Below, one piece after another: positions 17,551 through 26,514 of a DNA stretch of 64,000 nt. The stretch covers positions 2,046,001 to 2,110,000 of the forward strand of contig NZ_CP053660.1 in the NCBI RefSeq assembly GCF_013177455.1, read 5' to 3'. The position numbers and the translations under genes were made by a program. The stretch's first letter is position 1. Every line of letters begins with the position of its first letter. Source of the stretch: Nocardioides marmotae. GTDB taxonomy: Bacteria; Actinomycetota; Actinomycetes; Propionibacteriales; Nocardioidaceae. The notes below the pieces were generated by a model that saw nothing but the letters and a program-made list of their open reading frames with translations, was not told the DNA's origin and made no database searches.

Positions 17551-18185
17551 GCCCGGGCGCCGCCGGTTCCCGCCCGTCGGTGGTGCTGGTGCCCGCCCAG
17601 CGCTGGCCGCGGTGGGTGCTGAACTTCCAGGGCCGCCACGGCGCCACCGCCCTCGAGGTCACCTCCGGGGACCTGTTCGGCGCCGCGGCCGACGGCTCCA
17701 CCTTCGCCGCCTCGCTGCCCTTCGCGGAGCGGTACGCCGGCCTGCCGGACGCCGAGGCCTTCGCCGCCGCCTGCGCCGCGCCCGAGGACTGGGGCGTGCT
17801 GCTCGTGCGCAAGGGCGGCTTCGCGATGGCCCGGGTCGCAGGCAGGACCGTCGTGGACTCCAAGGTCGGCCAGCGCCACGTCCAGGGCCGCACCAAGGCC
17901 GGTGGCCAGAGCCAGCAGCGGTTCGCCCGCCGGCGCGACAACCAGGCGCGGGCCGCCTACGAGGCCGCGGCCGGCCACGCCGCCCGGATCCTCCACGGCC
18001 TGTCCGGTCCGCTCGTCACCGGCGGGGACCGGGCCGCCGTCGAGGAGGTCCTGGCCGGGCCGCCGCTCGACCGGCTCACCGTCGTCGGTCCCTGGCTCGC
18101 CGTACCCGATCCGCGCCGGGCGGTCCTCGACGCGGCCGTCCTCGACGCCTGCGCGGTGCAGGTGGCCGTCCACAACGCTTCCTGA
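17547..18185 (+). CDS. acVLRF1-family peptidyl-tRNA hydrolase (ribosome rescue)
   Basis: A 212-residue protein resembling the actinobacterial VLRF1 family, related to the eukaryotic Vms1/ANKZF1 release factors that free nascent chains from stalled 50S/60S subunits. The diagnostic segment AGGQSQQRFARRR lies at 118-130, with Gln121 in the GGQ-like position, preceded by VRKGGFAMARV and VDSKVGQRHVQGRTK. GTG 17547 overlaps the ASCH stop. It sits at the end of a run of coupled genes beginning with sufR and is followed by a very long perfect hairpin. Family recognition is from memory of the motif. Confidence 0.8.
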   Translation: MSPGAAGSRPSVVLVPAQRWPRWVLNFQGRHGATALEVTSGDLFGAAADGSTFAASLPFAERYAGLPDAEAFAAACAAPEDWGVLLVRKGGFAMARVAGRTVVDSKVGQRHVQGRTKAGGQSQQRFARRRDNQARAAYEAAAGHAARILHGLSGPLVTGGDRAAVEEVLAGPPLDRLTVVGPWLAVPDPRRAVLDAAVLDACAVQVAVHNAS

Positions 18186-18202
18186 CGCTGGTGCTCGGCC
18201 GC

Positions 18203-18248
18203 CTCGTGATGCCCAGCGTGCGCCGGGGCGCACGCTGGGCATCACGAG
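18203..18248 (+). terminator. Perfect 21-bp stem, 4-nt loop hairpin
   Basis: The arms 18203-18223 and 18228-18248 are exact inverse complements with loop CGGG. It lies 17 nt after the acVLRF1 stop, so a terminator for the suf-ASCH-VLRF transcript is the simplest reading. No T-tract follows, and the stem is much longer than normal terminators. Confidence 0.6.
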
Positions 18249-18325
18249 AGCGGTCGCGGGGCCCGTTCGGTGGCCGGGTCGTGCCGGGTTGTGCGCGCCT
18301 GCGTGACGCGGACCGCGGGCGTGGC

Positions 18326-18331
18326 TAGCGT
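18326..18331 (+). promoter_or_regulatory. Candidate -10 box (TAGCGT), leaderless
   Basis: TAGCGT ends 7 nt before ATG 18339 of the APH-like kinase gene, and sets the start at that ATG. Confidence 0.5.
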
Positions 18332-18338
18332 CCAGGCC

Positions 18339-19244
18339 ATGTGGCAGCCGGAGCCGGGATGGCTGGCGGTTCCCGGCGGGCGCGGTGCGTCGACCGTCGG
18401 GGTCTGGCGCACGGTCCTCGGCGACCAGCCGGTCGTGGTCAAGCGCCTCGCGCGCCCGCTCCCCGGCGACCCGGTCGAGCTGTCGGACCCCCACCACCCG
18501 GCGTACTGGCGACGCGCCGCGGACGTCCTGGTCGAGAGGCTCGTCGTCGCGACGCCGGGGCTGCGCGCGGAGCCGCAGGCGGCGGCCGAGGAGGACACCG
18601 AGGGCATCACGCTGACCCAGGCGTGGGTCGAGGACGCCGCCAACAGCGGGCTGTTCGTGGCCCGCTGCCTGGGCAGGTTCGCCGGCGCCGCGCTGGCCGC
18701 GCCGGCGCTCGCCCGCGACCAGCTGCGCAGCCGGATGCTCCGCGTCGAGCACCGCGGCGGGTGGCCGACGCTCGCGCGGACCACGGTGGCCGACGTCGCC
18801 GACCACCTGTGGCGACGTCGTACGACGCTGCTCGCCGAGCTCGACGCGCTGCCGCAGGTCGCCCAGCACGGCGACCCGACGCCGGCCAACCTGCCGGGCC
18901 GCGAGGGCGACGACGTGCTCGCGATCGACTGGGGCACGCTCGGGCACGGCCCGGTCGGGGCCGACCTCGGCTACTACTCGCTGCTGGCCCGCGAGGAGCT
19001 CGACCCGCTGGTCGACGCCTACCTGCTCGGGCTGCCCGACGGACTGGCGACGGCCGACCAGGTGCGGCACGCGGCGCGGGTGACCGCGGTGCTCACCGCT
19101 CTCAACGGCGCCGAGTGGGCACTGGCCCGCGCCGCCGGCGGCGAGGGTGCGCTCGCCGGCAAGTTCCGCCACCCCGCGGTCGCCCCGCACCTGCGCGCCC
19201 TCCAGCGCCAGGCCCCGCACGTCGAGGCGTTGCTCGGCCGCTGA
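18339..19244 (+). CDS. Aminoglycoside/choline-kinase-like phosphotransferase
   Basis: A 301-residue APH/ChoK-fold protein. The catalytic loop HGDPTPANL is at 177-185 (Asp179, Asn184) and the metal-binding IDWG at 196-199; Lys35 (VVVKR) is a likely ATP-binding residue. Substrate unknown; such proteins phosphorylate small molecules and are not necessarily resistance enzymes. ATG 18339 is fixed by the TAGCGT box 7 nt upstream. Monocistronic, between two structured intergenic regions. Confidence 0.8.
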   Translation: MWQPEPGWLAVPGGRGASTVGVWRTVLGDQPVVVKRLARPLPGDPVELSDPHHPAYWRRAADVLVERLVVATPGLRAEPQAAAEEDTEGITLTQAWVEDAANSGLFVARCLGRFAGAALAAPALARDQLRSRMLRVEHRGGWPTLARTTVADVADHLWRRRTTLLAELDALPQVAQHGDPTPANLPGREGDDVLAIDWGTLGHGPVGADLGYYSLLAREELDPLVDAYLLGLPDGLATADQVRHAARVTAVLTALNGAEWALARAAGGEGALAGKFRHPAVAPHLRALQRQAPHVEALLGR

Positions 19245-19263
19245 GCGCTGGTGGGCGGGCCAC

Positions 19264-19410
19264 GTTTCATCGGCCGGCCGACAAAGCTCCCGGTTGGCCG
19301 ATGGAACTTCATCGTCCCGGCGCCAGTTTCATCGGCCGGCCGATGAACCTCCCGGTTGGCCGATAAAACTTCAGCGTCCCGGCGCCAGTTCCACCGGCCG
19401 GCCGATGAAA
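19264..19410 (+). repeat. 62-bp tandem repeat with internal palindromes (2.4 copies)
   Basis: Copies at 19264-19325 and 19326-19387 plus a partial third from 19388. Each copy opens with TTCATCGGCCGGCCGA; in copy 2 this extends to the perfect 20-bp palindrome TTCATCGGCCGGCCGATGAA. It fills the 192-bp gap between two convergent genes, so it may act as a bidirectional terminator. The region does not look coding. Confidence 0.85.
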
Positions 19411-19436
19411 CGTCGCGCAGCGCGCCCGGTACGGCC

Positions 19437-20393
19437 TCAGAGCCGGTCGGCGGCGAAGGTGTCGCAGGCCTCGAGCGAGCCGGTGTCGTACCCGGTCTCG
19501 AACCAGCGCACGCGCATCGCGGCCGAGCCGTGGGTCCAGGACTCCTCGGTGACCTGGCCCTGGGTCTTCTGCTGGATGCGGTCGTCGCCGACGGCCTCGG
19601 CCGCGGCCACCGCCTCCTCGACGTCCTGGCGGGTCAGCTCGCTGATCAGCACGTTGCCGTCGGCGTCCTCGGTCGAGGTGGCCGCGCGGGCCCACATCCC
19701 GGCGTAGCAGTCGGCCTGCAGCTCCAACCGCACCGCGTCGCTGGTCGGGCCCTGCTGGGTGCGGACGCGGCCCATGGTGCCGAGGAGGTTCTGGATGTGG
19801 TGGCCGTACTCGTGGGCGAGCACGTAGGGCTCGACGAACCCGCCGCTGGGCCCGCCGAGCTGCCGGTCGAGCACCTCCTCGAAGAAGGTCGTGTCGAGGT
19901 AGATCGAGGAGTCCGGCGGGCAGTAGAATGGCCCCACGGCGGAGCTGGCGCCGCCGCACCCGGTCTGGGTCGAGCCGGAGAACGTCGCGAGCTGCTCGAC
20001 CGGCCGGAACCGGTTGCCGAGCTCGTCGGACCAGAAGTCGTGCAGGGAGTTCTCGACCGCGACGCGGGCGCAGTCGACGTCGTCGTTGGCGTCCTCACCG
20101 GTCCGGCAGTTCTCGTAGCGGTCGGTGTCGGCGAACCGGCCGGTGTCGTACGCCGCGCCCCCGCCGCCGCCGAGCCCCGGCACGCCGCCGCCGACGCACT
20201 GCACGAGCACGAACAGCAGGACCAGGACGATCACGCCGCCGATGCCGCCGCCGGTCCGCATCCCACCGGGGACGGGCATGCGCGCCCCGCCCAGCCCGCC
20301 ACCGCGCCCGCCGCGCCCGAACCCGCCGCCGCTACCCCGGCCACGGTCACGGACCCGCCCCGTGTCCAGGCGGGCCTTGGGGTTGAAGCGCAT
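19437..20393 (-). CDS. ypfJ: YpfJ-family neutral zinc metallopeptidase
   Basis: A 318-residue membrane-anchored protease. After a Gly/Arg-rich cytoplasmic region comes one transmembrane helix (about 52-66), then a Gly-rich linker and an extracytoplasmic catalytic domain with HEYGHH at 194-199 and a downstream ELQADCYAG glutamate likely completing the zinc site. Six or more cysteines outside the membrane may form disulfides. ATG 20393 has GAGGAG 5 nt upstream. The biological substrate is unknown for this family. Confidence 0.88.
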   Translation of the reverse strand: MRFNPKARLDTGRVRDRGRGSGGGFGRGGRGGGLGGARMPVPGGMRTGGGIGGVIVLVLLFVLVQCVGGGVPGLGGGGGAAYDTGRFADTDRYENCRTGEDANDDVDCARVAVENSLHDFWSDELGNRFRPVEQLATFSGSTQTGCGGASSAVGPFYCPPDSSIYLDTTFFEEVLDRQLGGPSGGFVEPYVLAHEYGHHIQNLLGTMGRVRTQQGPTSDAVRLELQADCYAGMWARAATSTEDADGNVLISELTRQDVEEAVAAAEAVGDDRIQQKTQGQVTEESWTHGSAAMRVRWFETGYDTGSLEACDTFAADRL

Positions 20394-20443
20394 GGTGACT
20401 CCTCACACGTCCGTGCCGGTTCGTGGCTGGGCCCGTACCCACC

Positions 20444-20449
20444 TAGACT
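20444..20449 (+). promoter_or_regulatory. Candidate -10 box (TAGACT)
   Basis: TAGACT ends 10 nt before ATG 20460 of the ABC-F gene; no ribosome binding site lies between, so a leaderless or nearly leaderless mRNA is likely. Confidence 0.45.
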
Positions 20450-20459
20450 CGGTGCCCTC

Positions 20460-22058
<1,599 letters not shown>

Positions 22059-22075
22059 GGCCGGCCCGGCCACGG

Positions 22076-22094
22076 CGACCGTCCCGGGCGGTCG
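22076..22094 (+). terminator. Weak hairpin after the ABC-F gene
   Basis: CGACCG and CGGTCG form a 6-bp stem around a 7-nt loop, 17 nt after the ABC-F stop. No T-tract. Possible factor-assisted terminator. Confidence 0.3.
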
Positions 22095-22147
22095 TTGGTG
22101 GTGGGCTGGTGGTGGGGGCTGTCGGCGGGGCTGTCGGCGGGCGGACC

Positions 22148-22153
22148 TAGGCT
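22148..22153 (+). promoter_or_regulatory. Candidate -10 box (TAGGCT), leaderless
   Basis: TAGGCT ends 7 nt before ATG 22161 of the crotonase gene. Confidence 0.5.
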
Positions 22154-22160
22154 CGCGCCC

Positions 22161-22964
22161 ATGACGACACCCTCACCGGAGACCCTCGCCGCGGCGGGTC
22201 TGCAGCTGGACCTCACCGGCCCGGTCGCGACGATCACGCTCGACCGGCCCGACGTGCGGAACGCGCAGACCCCGGCGATGTGGCGCGCGCTGGCCGACCT
22301 GGGCGAGGCGTTGCCCGGCGACGTACGCGTGGTGGTGGTGCGGGGCAACGGCGCCGCGTTCTCGGCCGGCCTGGACCGCCGGCTGCTCGACCCCTCGTCG
22401 GTCGGCGGCGAGGAGGAGTCGGTGGCCGGGCTGGTGATGCTCTCCGACGAGGAGCTCTCCGCGACGATCGACGCCTACCAGCGGGGCTTCACGTTCCTGC
22501 GCGACCCGCGGTTCGTCTCGGTCGCGGCGGTGCACGGGTACGCCATCGGCGCCGGCTTCCAGCTCGCGCTCGCCTGCGACCTGCGGGTCCTGTCCACCGA
22601 CGCGCAGCTGTCGATGAAGGAGGCCGCCCTCGGGCTGGTGCCGGACCTGACGGGAACAAAGCCGCTGGTCGACAGCGTTGGCTACGCCAGGGCACTGGAG
22701 ATCTGCGCGACCGCGCGGATGGTGGGTGCAGACGAGGCCGTGCGGATCGGCCTGGCGCTCGCCGCCGTGCCGACCGAGGAGCTCGACTCCACGGTCGCCG
22801 ACCTGGTCCAGGCCCTGGTCGCGCCCCTCCCGGGCGCGGTCCGCGAGATCAAGGAGCTCCTCCAGGGGGCGCAGGAGCGGGACCTCGAGACGCAGCGACG
22901 CCTCGAGCGCGAGGCGCAGGTGCGCCGGTTCCGCGAGATGGCCGCCCTCGCGGGAGGTAGGTGA
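22161..22964 (+). CDS. Enoyl-CoA hydratase/isomerase (crotonase) family protein
   Basis: A 267-residue crotonase-fold enzyme acting on acyl-CoA. Oxyanion-hole segments are GAAFSAGLDRR and HGYAIGAGFQLALACDLR. The first catalytic glutamate is present in SMKEAALGLVPDLTG, while the second position falls at PDL rather than the usual PGAGG, so isomerase or another crotonase reaction is possible. It follows the ABC-F gene as EchA12-like genes neighbour Rv1473 in M. tuberculosis. Ten nt separate it from the ABC exporter gene. Confidence 0.85.
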   Translation: MTTPSPETLAAAGLQLDLTGPVATITLDRPDVRNAQTPAMWRALADLGEALPGDVRVVVVRGNGAAFSAGLDRRLLDPSSVGGEEESVAGLVMLSDEELSATIDAYQRGFTFLRDPRFVSVAAVHGYAIGAGFQLALACDLRVLSTDAQLSMKEAALGLVPDLTGTKPLVDSVGYARALEICATARMVGADEAVRIGLALAAVPTEELDSTVADLVQALVAPLPGAVREIKELLQGAQERDLETQRRLEREAQVRRFREMAALAGGR

Positions 22965-22974
22965 AGGAGCAGCG

Positions 22975-24849
22975 ATGTCGGGGATGTACGGCGCAGGCGC
23001 CGCGTGGCGCCACCTGAGGTCGGACCGGAGCGTGGTCGACAACCGGATCACCGGCGCAACGCTGCGCCGGGTGCTGGGCTTCGCCCGCCCGCACCGGCGC
23101 ACCATCGCGGTCTTCCTCGTCCTGACCGTCATCGACGCCGCGATGGTGGTGGTCACGCCGCTGCTGGTTCAGCGCGTGGTCGACGACGGCATCTTGAAGA
23201 ACGACGCCCGCCTGGTCACCGTGCTCGCCCTGGCGATGGCCGGGGTCGCGGTCCTCAACGCCCTCCTGGCGGTCCTCGGCGGCTGGTTGTCCTCGAAGAT
23301 CGGTGAGGGGCTCATCTACGACCTGCGGACCCAGGTCTTCGGGCACGTCCAGCGCCAGTCGCTGGCGTTCTTCACCCGCACCCAGACCGGCGCCCTGGTC
23401 TCCCGGCTCAACAACGACGTCATCGGCGCCCAGCGGGCGTTCACCTCGACGCTGTCCAGCACGGTGTCGAACACCATCGCCGTGCTCGTCGTCGGCATCG
23501 CGATGTTCGCGCTCAGCTGGCAGGTGACGCTGCTGTGCCTGGCGATGTTCCCGATCCTCTTCGGCGTCTCCCGGTTCGTCAGCAGCAAGCTCGCCGGGCT
23601 CACCCGGCGCCAGATGGACGGCAACGCCGACCTCGGCAACGTGATGACCGAGCGCTTCAACGTCGGCGGCGCGATGCTGCTCAAGCTCTTCGGCCGCCGC
23701 GGCGAGGAGGACGCGCTGTTCGCCGACAAGGCGGCCAACGTCCGCGACCTCGGCGTGCGGATCTCCCTGATCACCCGCATCTTCGGCGCCGCGATGATGC
23801 TCGTCCCGGCGCTCGCCACGGCGCTGGTGTACGGCGTCGGCGGGCACCTAGCCATCGACGGCACCCTCACCGTCGGCACGCTCCTGGCGCTGGCCACCCT
23901 GCTGCTGCGGCTGCTCGGGCCGCTCCAGGGCCTCTCCAACGTCCGCATCGACGTGATGACCGCGCTGGTCAGCTTCGAGCGGGTCTTCGAGGTGCTCGAC
24001 CTGCCCTCGTTGGTCCGCGAGAAGCCCGGCGCGGTCGCCCTGCCGCCGACGGCGTCGCGCCTGGAGTTCGACCACGTCTCGTTCAGCTACCCCCGCGCCG
24101 ACGACGTGTCGCTGGCGTCCCTGGAGACCGTGGCCCGCACGGAGTCCCGCGACAACGGCCCGGTGCTCCACGACATCTCCTTCGTCGCCGACGCCGGGCA
24201 GATGATCGCCCTGGTCGGCCCCTCGGGCGCGGGCAAGACGACCGTCACCCACCTGGTGGCCAGGCTCTACGACGTGAACGGCGGCGCCGTGCGCGTCGGC
24301 GGCCACGACGTCCGCGACGTGACCCTCCAGTCCCTGGAGGACACCGTCGGGTACGTCACCCAGGACGCCCACATGTTCCACGACACGATCCGGGCCAACC
24401 TGCTCTACGCCCGGCCCGGCGCCTCCGACGAGGAGATCTGGCAGGCCCTCGAGGCCGCTCAGGTCTCCACCCTCGTCCGGGCCCTGCCCGACGGGCTCGA
24501 CACGGTGGTCGGGGACCGCGGCTACCGCCTCTCCGGTGGGGAGCGGCAGCGCCTGGCCATCGCCCGGCTGCTGCTCAAGGCACCCTCGATCGTCGTGCTC
24601 GACGAGGCGACCGCGCACCTCGACTCCGGCTCGGAGGTCGCCGTCCAGCGCGCGCTGGACGCCGCGCACGCGGGCCGCACCTCGCTGGTCATCGCCCACC
24701 GGCTCTCCACGGTGCGCAACGCCGACCAGATCCTGGTCGTCCAGGACGGCCGGATCGTCCAGTCGGGCACCCACACCCAGCTGCTCGCCCAGGGCGGGCT
24801 GTACGCCGACCTGTACCGCACCCAGCTGGTCGAGGACGTCCCGGCGTGA
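22975..24849 (+). CDS. ABC exporter, fused membrane and ATPase domains
   Basis: A 624-residue half-transporter of the multidrug/lipid exporter type (MsbA/LmrA-like). A six-helix type 1 transmembrane domain occupies about 1-350; the ATPase domain has Walker A GPSGAGKTT, signature LSGGERQR, Walker B IVVLDEATAHLD and the switch IAHRLSTV. Between them is an unusual insert of about 25 residues (PRADDVSLASLETVARTES) just after the first NBD strand. GGAG lies 8 nt before ATG 22975. It probably works as a homodimer; substrate unknown. Confidence 0.9.
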   Translation: MSGMYGAGAAWRHLRSDRSVVDNRITGATLRRVLGFARPHRRTIAVFLVLTVIDAAMVVVTPLLVQRVVDDGILKNDARLVTVLALAMAGVAVLNALLAVLGGWLSSKIGEGLIYDLRTQVFGHVQRQSLAFFTRTQTGALVSRLNNDVIGAQRAFTSTLSSTVSNTIAVLVVGIAMFALSWQVTLLCLAMFPILFGVSRFVSSKLAGLTRRQMDGNADLGNVMTERFNVGGAMLLKLFGRRGEEDALFADKAANVRDLGVRISLITRIFGAAMMLVPALATALVYGVGGHLAIDGTLTVGTLLALATLLLRLLGPLQGLSNVRIDVMTALVSFERVFEVLDLPSLVREKPGAVALPPTASRLEFDHVSFSYPRADDVSLASLETVARTESRDNGPVLHDISFVADAGQMIALVGPSGAGKTTVTHLVARLYDVNGGAVRVGGHDVRDVTLQSLEDTVGYVTQDAHMFHDTIRANLLYARPGASDEEIWQALEAAQVSTLVRALPDGLDTVVGDRGYRLSGGERQRLAIARLLLKAPSIVVLDEATAHLDSGSEVAVQRALDAAHAGRTSLVIAHRLSTVRNADQILVVQDGRIVQSGTHTQLLAQGGLYADLYRTQLVEDVPA

Positions 24850-24862
24850 GCGGCGCCCACTG

Positions 24863-25621
24863 ATGGACCTCCAGCTGACCGACCGGGTCCTCCTGGTCAC
24901 CGGCGGCGCCCGCGGCCTCGGCCGGGCCACCGCGGAGGTGCTCGTGGCCGAGGGCGCCCGCGTGGTGCTCTCGGGCCGCTCGGAGGACTCGCTCGCCGCC
25001 GCGCGGGCGGAGCTGGGGCCCGACCGCGTGGCGACCGTCGTCGCCGACAACGCCGACCCCGCGACGCCCGGCCGGCTCCTCGCCGCGGCGCACGACGCCT
25101 TCGGCAGGCTCGACGGGGCGCTGGTCAGCGTCGGCGGTCCGCCCGCGGGGACGGTGCTGGAGGCGAGCGACGAGCAGTGGCGCGACGCCTTCGACTCGGT
25201 GTTCCTCGGCGCGGTGCGGATCTGCCGCACGGTCGTCGAGGCGCTGCCCGCGGGCGGGTCGCTGGCGCTGGTGCTCTCCTCCAGCGTCCGGTCACCCCTG
25301 GCCGGGCTCGCCGTCTCCAACGGGCTGCGCCCCGGCCTGGCCATGGTCGCCAAGACGCTGGCCGACGAGGTCGGGCCACGCGGCGTACGCGTCAACGGGC
25401 TGCTGCCCGGCCGCGTCGCGACCGACCGGGTGGCCGAGCTCGACGCGCTCGCCGACGACCCGGCGGCCGAGCGCGCCCGGGCCGAGGCGGCGATCCCGCT
25501 GCGTCGCTACGGCCGGCCGGAGGAGTTCGGGCGGGCGGCGGCGTTCCTGCTCTCGCCCGCGGCGTCGTTCGTCTCCGGCGTGATGCTGCCGGTCGACGGC
25601 GGGGCGCTGCGGGCGCTCTGA
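24863..25621 (+). CDS. Atypical SDR-fold protein lacking YxxxK
   Basis: A 252-residue Rossmann-fold protein with the NADP-binding TGGARGLG at 13-20. The usual catalytic YxxxK is absent: the expected place reads SNGLRPGLAM (Asn153), and NAG is replaced by VGGPPAG. This GGPP.../SN..R signature belongs to a recurrent atypical SDR subgroup often mislabelled as 3-oxoacyl-ACP reductase. It may bind cofactor without classic chemistry, or use other residues. It starts 13 nt after the ABC exporter gene. The last 115 nt overlap the convergent SURF1 gene. Confidence 0.8.
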   Translation: MDLQLTDRVLLVTGGARGLGRATAEVLVAEGARVVLSGRSEDSLAAARAELGPDRVATVVADNADPATPGRLLAAAHDAFGRLDGALVSVGGPPAGTVLEASDEQWRDAFDSVFLGAVRICRTVVEALPAGGSLALVLSSSVRSPLAGLAVSNGLRPGLAMVAKTLADEVGPRGVRVNGLLPGRVATDRVAELDALADDPAAERARAEAAIPLRRYGRPEEFGRAAAFLLSPAASFVSGVMLPVDGGALRAL

Positions 25622-26427
25622 GCGGGCTCCCGCGGCGGACGCTTGCCGGTGCGCGGGTCGGCCTTGGGACGCGGCGGTCGACGGGAGCCGCGCTGGCCGT
25701 GCGGGCCGCGCTTGAGCTCGTCGTAGGCGAGGTAGAGGAAGCCGAAGATCGCGAGCACCCCGAAGAACCACCACTGGAGCCCGTAGAAGAAGTGCGGGCC
25801 GTCATTCTGCTCGGGCAGGTCGCGCGGGGTGAGCGTCTCCGCGGGCTCGGGGTCCTCCGAGCGCAGGTCGACGAAGCCGCCGTACGTCGGCCGGCCGATC
25901 GCCTCGCCGATCTCCTCGCTCGAGACCGCGCGGGTGCTGCCGTCCACGACCCGCGTGCTGTCGCCGGTGCCGTCGGCGCGCACGTAGCCGGTGATCGTCA
26001 CCTCGCCGCTCGGCGGGTCGGGGACCCCCTCGGCGTCGCCGCCGCGGTTGTCGGTGGGCATCCAGCCGCGGTCGACCACCAGGGCGGTGCCGTCGGCGGT
26101 GATGAGCGGGACGACCACCTCGATGCCGGCCTCGCCGTCGCGGGTGCGGTACCGGACGATGACGGTGTCCTCGACGGCGTACTCGCCGGTCGCGGTGACC
26201 ACCCGCCACTCGTCGTCCTCGGCGACGTCGCCGCCGGGGGAGAGGACCTCGGCGACCGGGGCCGGCTCGAGGTTCTCGTTGCGCTCGACGACGGCGTTGC
26301 TGCTGCGGCGGTCCTCGAGCCGGTCGAACTGCCAGTTGCCGAGCCACCAGGTCGCCCAGGCGACGCCGACGATGGCCAGGGCGAAGAAGGCCCACCGTCG
26401 ACTCAGCAGGATCCGGAACCGACGCAC
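25507..26427 (-). CDS. SURF1 family cytochrome oxidase biogenesis protein
   Basis: A 306-residue SURF1-like protein that helps insert heme A into cytochrome c oxidase subunit I. It has a transmembrane helix near 11-31 (FFALAIVGVAWATWWLGNWQ), an external domain with the VVDRGWMP motif, a second helix (HFFYGLQWWFFGVLAIFGFLYLA region) and a Lys/Arg/Pro-rich tail of about 70 residues. The tail is antisense to the SDR 3' end. The GTG start has TAGCCT 6 nt upstream. Functionally it fits with ctaA at 4 kb. Confidence 0.88.
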   Translation of the reverse strand: MRRFRILLSRRWAFFALAIVGVAWATWWLGNWQFDRLEDRRSSNAVVERNENLEPAPVAEVLSPGGDVAEDDEWRVVTATGEYAVEDTVIVRYRTRDGEAGIEVVVPLITADGTALVVDRGWMPTDNRGGDAEGVPDPPSGEVTITGYVRADGTGDSTRVVDGSTRAVSSEEIGEAIGRPTYGGFVDLRSEDPEPAETLTPRDLPEQNDGPHFFYGLQWWFFGVLAIFGFLYLAYDELKRGPHGQRGSRRPPRPKADPRTGKRPPREPAQSARSAPPSTGSITPETNDAAGESRNAAARPNSSGRP

Positions 26428-26433
26428 CCCCCG

Positions 26434-26439
26434 AGGCTA
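26434..26439 (-). promoter_or_regulatory. Candidate -10 box (TAGCCT), leaderless
   Basis: TAGCCT on the minus strand ends 6 nt before the SURF1 GTG. It faces the moaA promoter across about 60 bp. Confidence 0.5.
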
Positions 26440-26502
26440 TCCGCCGCCGGACCCGTTCCCACGCCCGGCGGTCGTGATCCTCGACTCCTGGGAGCAGCGA
26501 CC

Positions 26503-26508
26503 TAGACT
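26503..26508 (+). promoter_or_regulatory. Candidate -10 box (TAGACT), leaderless
   Basis: TAGACT ends 6 nt before the moaA GTG at 26515. Confidence 0.5.
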
Positions 26509-26514
26509 GCGGGA

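Noticed and set aside
18339..19244. Aminoglycoside resistance gene
   Set aside because: Only the generic APH/choline-kinase fold motifs are present; nothing specific for aminoglycosides is seen and such kinases are common housekeeping or unknown proteins.
19264..19410. CRISPR-like array
   Set aside because: The copies are directly adjacent with no spacers and the unit is 62 bp with internal palindromes, so it is a simple tandem repeat.
24863..25621. FabG-type 3-oxoacyl-ACP reductase
   Set aside because: The catalytic Tyr-x3-Lys is missing, so the common product name is not supported.
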